7,938 nt of DNA, from positions 1 to 7,938 of the forward strand of contig JASJBQ010000223.1 in the NCBI GenBank assembly GCA_030066455.1. Reading direction: 5' to 3'. This stretch comes from Desulfobacterales bacterium. GTDB taxonomy: Bacteria > Desulfobacterota > Desulfobacteria > Desulfobacterales > UBA5852. The notes beneath the pieces are model-generated. The model saw nothing but the letters and a program-made list of their open reading frames with translations. It made no database searches and had not been told where the DNA came from. Positions 1 to 5,403 of this stretch are shown here, one piece after another (within the stretch, counting starts at the first letter, position 1; each line of letters begins with the position of its first letter). The position numbers were made by a program, and so were the translations under genes.

Positions 1-1115
1 CCGGTAGCTGCGCCCTCGGCATCCGACACGTCAATCATGCTGATGTGGTCCTTGTTTTCCGACAGCGCGCGTTTCGCAGCGGGCGAAAACTTATTTTCAT
101 CGATGGCTTGGCCCAGGCGCTCGCGACGCGTCAGCCAGCGCGCAAAACCAAGCGCTTTGTCCTTGTCGGATACATAGATACTCGTGTGGCGCGGCACATC
201 GAAGGCGCCGTCGGCCCAATAAGCCGCAAATACCTGGCGATCGAGATCACTGCCGACCAGGATCAGGTTGCCAAGCCTGTGCCGCGCATGGATTTCCTCG
301 CGCGGCTTACCATCGTTCATCAAAGCGAGCTGCTCGAATGCGCGTGCCGCCAGTCGCGTACCGTTGCTGTAGGCGACAATGTGAATTTCCTCGACATCCG
401 TTTTTTCAGCCAGAAACTCGAGGAACTTGCGGAAATGGCGGGCGTATCCATTCGACGTATCGGTATCTCTAATGTAAGCCCACTTGCTTGGTGTCGACGG
501 CCAGGCAAAACCGATCATGACACCGTCGTAGCCCAGGAAATGCCATAGCTCCGTAGCGACCAGCATCGGGTTTTCGAACACCACCTTGTAACCGTGCACA
601 TAGATATACACATGCTTGCGTTTTGATCGTGCGAGCTGCGCATTGACCGCCGCGGCAAACTCCTCATCGCCATCGAGCAGGTCCTCGCCATAGTCTTCGC
701 GCCTTGCAAAGCCAGGAATCGTATCTTCGAGGATGCCATATTCCTTAACCCCTGTGACACGCAATGGATACTTGCGAGTGCGGTTCTTCAGCAGGGATAT
801 TTCTCTGACCTCGGCCCAGTCTACATCGGCTTCATGCAGAGAGATTCGTGCAACACCTAACCGCACGAGCTGACCGCGATCATTGGCGTAATATTTTTCG
901 TTGTCATCCGGACCGGCCGGCCGTCGATCCGTCGCGTAGAGCAACCCCTGGTAAGGAATCAGATCCATAGGATCCTGCTCGGGGAGCGGATCCAGCATGC
1001 CGTCGCCATACACGTCCGGAGGCGGCATCAGGTTGACTTCATCCCAGGTGACACTGGCACAGCCCGCCAGTACAAATGATACCGCAACCAGTATCAGTAT
1101 ATTACGTGCATTCAT
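1..1115 (-). CDS. Lipoprotein alpha/beta hydrolase, DUF900-like (3' end outside window)
   Basis: Seen: the minus strand is open from an ATG at 1115 to the window edge, giving 371 codons with no stop. Residues 1-19 form a lipoprotein signal: a short basic start, a hydrophobic run and the lipobox LAGC with Cys19, so the product is probably membrane-anchored and periplasmic. Residues 59-65 (LYATDRR) resemble the start of the DUF900 hydrolase fold. YVHGYKVVFENP at 172-183 fits the oxyanion-hole strand. IVAYSNGTR (246-254) places the nucleophile at Ser250, with Ala where the usual first Gly of GxSxG would be. YVSDKDKAL (314-322) is the probable acidic-residue region (Asp317 or Asp319). IDVSD near 361 normally comes shortly before the catalytic His, which should lie just beyond the window. 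Known: such proteins are esterase/lipase-like, mostly of unknown substrate. No Shine-Dalgarno is visible before the ATG. It is separated from the next gene by 408 bp and is probably its own unit. Confidence 0.85.
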   Translation of the reverse strand, partial: MNARNILILVAVSFVLAGCASVTWDEVNLMPPPDVYGDGMLDPLPEQDPMDLIPYQGLLYATDRRPAGPDDNEKYYANDRGQLVRLGVARISLHEADVDWAEVREISLLKNRTRKYPLRVTGVKEYGILEDTIPGFARREDYGEDLLDGDEEFAAAVNAQLARSKRKHVYIYVHGYKVVFENPMLVATELWHFLGYDGVMIGFAWPSTPSKWAYIRDTDTSNGYARHFRKFLEFLAEKTDVEEIHIVAYSNGTRLAARAFEQLALMNDGKPREEIHARHRLGNLILVGSDLDRQVFAAYWADGAFDVPRHTSIYVSDKDKALGFARWLTRRERLGQAIDENKFSPAAKRALSENKDHISMIDVSDAEGAAT

Positions 1116-1523
1116 AAGTAATATTATATACGATTCGGGTATAGGAAAGATTAACATCCATTTTTACACTATTCCAGCAAGATAAAGAATGGTATCAATA
1201 ACGCGATCCAGTCCTGGAGTACTCGAAATCAGCCTGATTTCTGCCGAATCGCCCCAAATTACTCCTTCCCACCAACCAATTCAGTCAAATCTCAGCGACT
1301 AGTTTTCTTCTCTCATTGGAATTCATATTCATATTATGTCTAAAAAGGTCAACATTATTTATTATGGCGCAAGCCTGGTTATGTGCCTGAATCGTTAAAA
1401 ACCTGCCCTTTTCTCAAAACTATCTGTAAATTCTGATTTTCAAGCGCAAATCATCAATAACCCCAAGAATATGTATAATTTAAGTCTGTCGAGAAGCCTT
1501 AAGACCATTACTGGAGACTCAAA
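1116..1523. other. AT-rich intergenic region without a gene
   Basis: This 408-bp gap lies between the DUF3795 gene and the hydrolase gene, both on the minus strand, so it should hold the promoter of the hydrolase gene. It is visibly richer in A and T than the genes around it. A TATAAT on the minus strand at 1128-1123 lies only 7 nt before the hydrolase ATG, but no good -35 box is found at 16-18 bp. A perfect 17-bp palindrome occupies 1225-1241. A weak TGATTT/AAATCA hairpin lies at 1434-1453, without a T-run, so it is not a convincing terminator for the DUF3795 gene. Another TATAAT on the plus strand at 1474-1479 has no matching -35. No coding sequence is supported. Confidence 0.6.
1225..1241. 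repeat. 17-bp perfect palindrome, possible operator
   Basis: The sequence GAAATCAG-C-CTGATTTC has two perfect 8-bp arms around one central base. It lies about 110 bp upstream of the hydrolase start in a region without a gene. Its size and symmetry fit a binding site for a dimeric regulator. It is not followed by a T-run, so it is not an intrinsic terminator. No regulator can be named from the sequence. Confidence 0.4.
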
Positions 1524-1964
1524 TCACGCCAGGGTCCAGGGTTTGGTGAAATAGGTTTTGCGAACGTCCGCGGCCTTGGTTGTCGCCCATTTTTCCAATC
1601 CCATTTTGTTAATCAGGCATAGATTGAACACCTTGATATTGTGCGGCAGCGTATCCGCTTTGTCGGCATAGGGGTGAAGATTGTCGCATGGGAAATCCAC
1701 ACAATCGCCGCACAGGTGATGCCCCTTGCTTTGTGCGCACTCGTAGGCGGCGCACCGGTGAGATTCGCCATAAAGGTAGAGCTGCAGTGGAATCAGGCCA
1801 TCGTGATGGCGACAGCCCCGACATTCCATCATTTCCATAGGAATAGCGTATTCTTCAGACCAGCGTTTAATTTGGGCCATGGCTTCCGGGTTCTCCGGGG
1901 CCAGCAAGAAGACACAATTGAAGCAGTCCAAACCGCAGGGCGCGGTCATCTGATGCGGATCCAT
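1524..1964 (-). CDS. DUF3795 family Cys-rich protein
   Basis: This encodes 146 residues. The start at 1964 is chosen because AAGGAG lies 8 nt before it; a longer reading from 1994 has that Shine-Dalgarno inside it. The N-terminus, APCGLDCFNC (Cys10, 14, 17), is the typical opening of DUF3795 proteins. It is followed by CRGC (Cys48, 51), Cys71 and Cys76, and CGDCVDFPC (Cys85, 88, 93), with one more Cys at 116. Eleven cysteines in 146 residues strongly suggest bound zinc or an iron-sulfur cluster. No signal peptide or membrane segment is seen, so it should be cytoplasmic. The family has no established reaction. It is the last gene of a likely three-gene unit behind marR and a zinc-ribbon gene, 48 bp after the latter. 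No terminator is evident downstream. The family call is firm; the function is unknown. Confidence 0.88.
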   Translation of the reverse strand: MDPHQMTAPCGLDCFNCVFLLAPENPEAMAQIKRWSEEYAIPMEMMECRGCRHHDGLIPLQLYLYGESHRCAAYECAQSKGHHLCGDCVDFPCDNLHPYADKADTLPHNIKVFNLCLINKMGLEKWATTKAADVRKTYFTKPWTLA

Positions 1965-1972
1965 GATTTCAT

Positions 1973-1978
1973 CTCCTT
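1973..1978 (-). promoter_or_regulatory. Shine-Dalgarno of the DUF3795 gene
   Basis: AAGGAG on the minus strand sits 8 nt before the ATG at 1964. It is the clearest ribosome binding site in the window, and it decides the start in favour of the residue sequence MDPHQM over an in-frame upstream ATG at 1994. Confidence 0.75.
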
Positions 1979-2012
1979 GTGATCGTATTGGCACCGAACC
2001 TGAGGGACATCC

Positions 2013-2276
2013 TCAGACGAATCGATGCCCATGAAAACGTGCCTTGGAGCGAATAAATCGCGGGCATACATTTCGTGCATGGATCGATGAAGACGAGCAC
2101 GACTGCATGCAGCCATAGTCCCCGCGATCGTTGTAAACGGTGTGTTGGCACTGTGAACAGGTTCGGGTGATTTCGTCCTTGAAAAACTCCACCGCAAACC
2201 CGCATTTTTTGCAGGTGACATTGAAAAGGGAGTCCGGCCCCCAATTTCGGAAATCATTTCCCGTGCATTTACGCAT
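2013..2276 (-). CDS. Small zinc-ribbon protein, Desulfobacterota type
   Basis: This encodes 87 residues from the ATG at 2276 (MRKCTGNDF). An in-frame ATG at 2297 would add 7 residues, but it has no Shine-Dalgarno, while an AGG lies 7 nt before 2276 and the recognisable domain begins there. Cys22-x2-Cys25 and Cys40-x2-Cys43 form a four-cysteine zinc ribbon around the segment VEFFKDEITR. Cys56, Cys60 and Cys71 follow in the tail GCMQSC...CPRF, and Cys4 is near the start. From memory, ribbons of this pattern occur in sulfate-reducing bacteria alone or in front of an HD phosphohydrolase domain; this copy has no such domain. It is probably a cytoplasmic metal-binding protein; no activity can be given. 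It lies between marR (56 bp upstream) and the DUF3795 gene (48 bp downstream), so it is probably co-transcribed with both. Confidence 0.8.
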   Translation of the reverse strand: MRKCTGNDFRNWGPDSLFNVTCKKCGFAVEFFKDEITRTCSQCQHTVYNDRGDYGCMQSCSSSSIHARNVCPRFIRSKARFHGHRFV

Positions 2277-2332
2277 ATCTTCGCCTATCTCAAGCATTGG
2301 TGGTTTAATGCACGGCCTTTGCCGCTATCTTC

Positions 2333-2818
2333 TCAGCTTGTTGGCTTCCTGAAGGTTTTTTCCAGTTTCTTCAACAAACGGGTGCCTTTGACGACGTCAG
2401 CCTCGGAAAGGAGCGACACGAGTTCGGCGCTCAACCTGTTGAAGGACCGCATGCATTCCTTCCAGAGGGCCGCACCTGCATTCGTTTCGGTCAGCAGGGT
2501 CAGGCGCCGGTCCCCCGGGGCCACTTCGATATGAATCAGTTGCTTTTCGATAAGGATCTTTACGATTTTGGACACGTTCGACTTTTCAAATAGCAGTCGC
2601 GCGCATAACTCTTTTTGACTGATCGGGCCTTGCCATACAATCTCATTCAACACGCTGAACTGCTGCTGTTTCAGCCCGAATTGCCCGCAGACCGTGTTGG
2701 TTCGCCGTTGAAGGAAGTGGCCGCATTTCAGCAACAGTTGGACAATCTCAGCTTCGATTGCCGATGGGACCGGATCGGATTTGGGACGGGTGTGCGATTG
2801 ACGGTGTTTTTTCGGCAT
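2333..2818 (-). CDS. MarR-family winged-helix transcriptional regulator
   Basis: This encodes 161 residues, close to the usual MarR size. A basic, Pro-containing head (1-16) comes before the dimerisation helices. The winged helix-turn-helix spans about 47-112: LKQQQFSVLNEI leads in, QKELCARLLFEKSNVSKIVK supplies the helix-turn-helix (recognition helix about 79-91), and PGDRRLTLLT (101-110) is the wing with the conserved Asp-Arg. The C-terminal helices (118-155) complete the dimer. There are cysteines at 32, 44, 72 and 122, so redox control is possible, although no canonical OhrR N-terminal Cys motif was identified. A weak AAAGG lies 11 nt before the ATG. The gene has a strong candidate promoter with a palindrome across it and heads a unit with two Cys-rich proteins, which it likely controls together with itself. 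The ligand is unknown. Confidence 0.92.
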   Translation of the reverse strand: MPKKHRQSHTRPKSDPVPSAIEAEIVQLLLKCGHFLQRRTNTVCGQFGLKQQQFSVLNEIVWQGPISQKELCARLLFEKSNVSKIVKILIEKQLIHIEVAPGDRRLTLLTETNAGAALWKECMRSFNRLSAELVSLLSEADVVKGTRLLKKLEKTFRKPTS

Positions 2819-2858
2819 GGATGGCGCAACCTTTCAACCAGATATTAAGTTTCCATTT

Positions 2859-2881
2859 AAACTAATAGGCCCCATTAGTTT
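2859..2881. promoter_or_regulatory. Probable MarR operator, 8-bp inverted repeat
   Basis: AAACTAAT at 2859-2866 and ATTAGTTT at 2874-2881 form a perfect inverted repeat with a 7-bp centre. A third, imperfect half-site, ATTAAGTTT at 2844-2852, forms a second inverted pair with the first arm. The repeat covers the -10 box and most of the spacer of the marR promoter, so a bound dimer would block RNA polymerase. MarR proteins commonly repress themselves through such sites; that this MarR binds here is inference. Confidence 0.65.
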
Positions 2882-2890
2882 CCGTGTCAA
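2862..2890 (-). promoter_or_regulatory. Sigma-70 type promoter of marR
   Basis: On the minus strand the -35 box is a perfect TTGACA (2890-2885), followed by a 17-bp spacer and a -10 box TATTAG (2867-2862; 4 of 6 consensus bases). An A/T-rich stretch just upstream of the -35 could act as an UP element. The start of transcription would be near 2855, giving a leader of about 37 nt before the marR ATG at 2818. Confidence 0.75.
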
Positions 2891-3305
2891 CTATTAATTT
2901 GTAAGCGCCGGCCATTTTGCGTTGCGCCCTCATGATCTGCTCCGGCATTCGTCAACCTGCGCGTCAAGATCCGGGGTTCCCAACGCGATCGTGGATCCGG
3001 TCATCCGGTGGCACGCATATCTGTCGGTCACCCGGCAGCAGCTTGAAACCATGAACGATGCCGAAGCCCGCGGTGGATCGGGACGATCCGTGGATGAGAC
3101 CGATGGGCAGGCCCCGTGCCGGGCACCCCCCAGTCAGGATTGGATTTGAAGCGGCGATTTCACGAATAGAGCGCCTTGATCAGGGCAGGACCCCCTCACC
3201 ACCCGGGCCGGCCAACCAAGAGCCGAAGGACGTATCAGGCGCCGTCATCCACAGCCCCGGGCCTTATCTTTATTTTGAGATAGGTTCTAATCAACCGCGC
3301 CCCCT
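2891..3305. other. Intergenic region between oppF-type gene and marR, no gene recognised
   Basis: About 415 bp separate the end of the ABC locus from the marR promoter. It is GC-rich, unlike the gap at 1116-1523. The plus-strand open frames here have no ribosome site and no recognisable content. A 71-codon open stretch on the minus strand (3179-2964) has plausible protein-like composition but no ATG and no recognised family; it could be a gene remnant. A hairpin with arms CCTTATCT (3262-3269) and AGATAGG (3278-3284), with one bulged base, lies 22 bp after the OppF-type stop. It lacks a T-run on the minus strand, so it is at best a weak 3' end structure. Confidence 0.5.
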
Positions 3306-4304
3306 TCAATCGGCTGGCAATAGATCTTCGAGGCGGTGGCAGGCGGCCACGTGGCGGCTGCTGTCCGCACGGGGCACCGGTCGCAGCCGGGGGTCTTCCG
3401 TCCGGCAGCGCTCGATCGCGTGAGGGCAGCGGGTGCGGAAATGGCAGCCGCTGGGTGGGTTCAGGGGCGAAGGCACATCCCCCGGCAATACGTCCCCGAC
3501 CCCGCGCACTGCAGGGTCCGGCACCGGGATGGCCGCAATCAAAGCCCGGGTGTACGGGTGCCGCGGGGTGCGGTAGAGCGTGTCCGCATCCGTGTACTCG
3601 ACGATGCGGCCCAGATACATGACGGCGATATGATCGGAGATATGTTTGACCACCGCCAGGTCGTGGGCGATGAACAGATAGGACAGCCCCATCTGCTGCT
3701 GAAGTTCGAGGAGCAGGTTGAGAATCTGCGACTGGATGGACACATCCAGGGCCGATACCGGCTCGTCGCAGACGATCAGGCGGGGCTCCAGGGCCACCGC
3801 CCGGGCAATGCCGATGCGCTGGCGCTGCCCCCCGCTGAATTCGTGCGGGAAGCGCAGCAGGGCGCTGCGGGGCAGACCGACCCGCTCCAGAAGCCGGTGC
3901 ACCCGGCGGCCGCGCTCGGCGGCATCCCCTATTCGGTGGATGATGAGGGGCTCCTCGAGGATCTCCTGAACGGTGTGGCGGGCGTTGAGCGAATCGAACG
4001 GGTCCTGGAAGATCATCTGCATGTCGCGTCGCGCGAGGCGCAGCGCATCCCGCCGCATCTGGAGCAAATTCACGCCCTGAAAGCGCACGCGGCCGGCGGT
4101 GGGCGCATAGAGGCGCAGCACGCAGCGCCCCACCGTGGTCTTGCCGCAGCCGGACTCGCCCACGAGCCCCAGGGTCCGTCCCGCCCCGATCGCGAAACTG
4201 ACGCCGTCCACGGCATAGACCTGGGCCACCCGGCGGCGCAGCACCCCGCCGCGCACCGGGAAGTACATTCTAAGGTCTTCGACTTCGAGCAGTTGATCCG
4301 TCAT
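3306..4304 (-). CDS. Peptide ABC transporter ATP-binding protein, OppF/DppF type
   Basis: This encodes 332 residues, full length for the family. It is a cytoplasmic ATPase that would pair with the OppD-type subunit to power peptide import. Walker A is GESGCGKTT (49-57), the Q-loop has Gln100 in IFQDP, the signature is FSGGQRQR (156-163), Walker B is LIVCDEP (176-182) with Glu181 as catalytic base, the D-loop is SALD, and the switch His214 is in IAHDL. The tail has the oligopeptide-transporter extension: RHPYTRALI (248-256), then Cys287, Cys293, Cys300 and Cys322, a pattern linked in some homologues to a [4Fe-4S] cluster. GAGAGG lies 3 nt before the ATG, closer than ideal. It is 86 bp after the OppD-type gene and is the last gene of the locus. 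The exact substrate cannot be told, and OppF cannot be separated from DppF by eye. Confidence 0.95.
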   Translation of the reverse strand: MTDQLLEVEDLRMYFPVRGGVLRRRVAQVYAVDGVSFAIGAGRTLGLVGESGCGKTTVGRCVLRLYAPTAGRVRFQGVNLLQMRRDALRLARRDMQMIFQDPFDSLNARHTVQEILEEPLIIHRIGDAAERGRRVHRLLERVGLPRSALLRFPHEFSGGQRQRIGIARAVALEPRLIVCDEPVSALDVSIQSQILNLLLELQQQMGLSYLFIAHDLAVVKHISDHIAVMYLGRIVEYTDADTLYRTPRHPYTRALIAAIPVPDPAVRGVGDVLPGDVPSPLNPPSGCHFRTRCPHAIERCRTEDPRLRPVPRADSSRHVAACHRLEDLLPAD

Positions 4305-4390
4305 AAACCTCTCATCCGATAAAGTCAGCCGGTGGCCCCAGCATCCTCATGGTCTCTCTGCAAGCCCTGACAGAGGTATGTCCCGTCCCG

Positions 4391-5401
4391 CTATCGTGCG
4401 GTGTGGGGCTTCTGCCAGGCCGTCAGTTTGCCGGCAAAATAGCAGGCCGCGGCATGGGCGGCCCCCACGGTCTTCAGCGGGGGCGGGGCCTGGTCGCAGA
4501 TCGCCTGCCGGTGGGGACAGCGGTTGGCGAAGCGGCAGCCGGGCGGCAGTTCGTCCAGTGCGGGCACCACGCCCTCGATCACATTCAAGGGCTTTTTGGC
4601 CGGCGTATGCAGGGTGGGGATCGAAGCCAGCAGCCCGCGGGTATAGGGATGGCGCGGATCGTTGAACAACGCCTCCACCGGGGCCACCTCCGCCACCTTG
4701 CCGGCGTACATCACCACCACCTCGTCGCAGAGTTCGGCAATCACCCCCAGATCATGGGTGATGAAAATCACGGCCATGCCGGTTTCGGCCTGGAGATCGC
4801 GGATCAGCGCCAGAATCTGGGCCTGGATGGTGACGTCCAGCGCCGTGGTGGGCTCATCGGCGATCAGAATGTCCGGACGGCAAGCCAGCGCCATGGCGAT
4901 CATCACCCGCTGGCGCATTCCTCCGGAAATCTGGTGGGGATATTCCCCCAGGCGCTCGGCCGGGTCGGGAATCCCGACTTTGGCCAGGATCTCCGTGGAC
5001 GCCCGGATAACGGCATCCCCGCCCATGTCCTTGAAATGCAGCCGGAAGACTTCCCCGATCTGGCGGCCGATGGTGTGGACCGGGTTCAGGGCCGTCATGG
5101 GCTCCTGGAAGATCATGGCGATCTGGTTGCCGCGCAGGGCATGCACCGCCTCGGCCGGCAGGGATAATATCTCGGTTCCTTTGAAGCGAATGCGCCCGCC
5201 TTCGATCCGGCCGGCCGGTTGGGGCAGCAGCCGCATGATGGACAGGGCCGTGACGCTCTTGCCGCAGCCGGATTCCCCCACCAGGCCCAGGGTGCGTCCC
5301 GGGTGCAGATCGAAACTGACGTCGTCCACCGCCCGGACGGTGCCATCCTCGGTAGTAAAAGTGGTGACCAGCCGGTCGATTTGGAGCAGTGGTGTCGACA
5401 T
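4391..5401 (-). CDS. Peptide ABC transporter ATP-binding protein, OppD/DppD type
   Basis: This encodes 336 residues, the normal OppD/DppD length. It is the first of two separate ATPase subunits for peptide import. Walker A is GESGCGKSV (42-50), the Q-loop has Gln99 in IFQEP, the signature is ISGGMRQR (158-165), Walker B is ILIADEP (178-184) with Glu183, the D-loop is TALD, and the switch His216 is in ITHDL. The C-terminal extension has RHPYTRGLLASIP (250-262), then PPGCRFANRCPHRQAIC with Cys289, 295 and 302, and Cys320. These four cysteines match the possible iron-sulfur pattern in its partner. The ATG begins only 2 bp after the stop of the binding-protein gene, and its AAGGTGG ribosome site lies inside that gene's last codons, so the two are probably translationally coupled. 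All catalytic motifs are intact. Confidence 0.95.
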   Translation of the reverse strand: MSTPLLQIDRLVTTFTTEDGTVRAVDDVSFDLHPGRTLGLVGESGCGKSVTALSIMRLLPQPAGRIEGGRIRFKGTEILSLPAEAVHALRGNQIAMIFQEPMTALNPVHTIGRQIGEVFRLHFKDMGGDAVIRASTEILAKVGIPDPAERLGEYPHQISGGMRQRVMIAMALACRPDILIADEPTTALDVTIQAQILALIRDLQAETGMAVIFITHDLGVIAELCDEVVVMYAGKVAEVAPVEALFNDPRHPYTRGLLASIPTLHTPAKKPLNVIEGVVPALDELPPGCRFANRCPHRQAICDQAPPPLKTVGAAHAAACYFAGKLTAWQKPHTAR

Positions 5402-5403
5402 GG

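Noticed and set aside
45..548. 167-codon open frame on the plus strand
   Set aside because: It is antisense to the lipoprotein hydrolase, which has signal peptide, oxyanion-hole and nucleophile motifs in the opposite strand.
2964..3179. 71-codon open stretch on the minus strand with protein-like composition
   Set aside because: It is bounded by stops, has no ATG and matches no family I recognise; it may be a gene remnant, but the sequence alone does not support a call.
3262..3284. Hairpin just after the OppF-type stop as an intrinsic terminator
   Set aside because: The stem has a bulge and is followed on the minus strand by GC-rich sequence and not by a T-run.
3058..3423. 121-codon open frame on the plus strand
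   Set aside because: It runs into the antisense of the OppF-type gene, lacks a ribosome site and is rich in Arg, Pro and Ser without any motif.
3336..4322. 328-codon open frame on the plus strand
   Set aside because: It is antisense to the OppF-type ATPase, whose motifs are all intact; the plus reading is low-complexity and unrecognisable.
4305..4390. Hairpin in the gap between the OppD- and OppF-type genes
   Set aside because: The only stem, CTCTG/CAGAG, has 5 bp with a 10-nt loop and no T-run; it can easily arise by chance.
4349..5167. 272-codon open frame on the plus strand
   Set aside because: It is antisense to the OppD-type ATPase with no ribosome site or domain.
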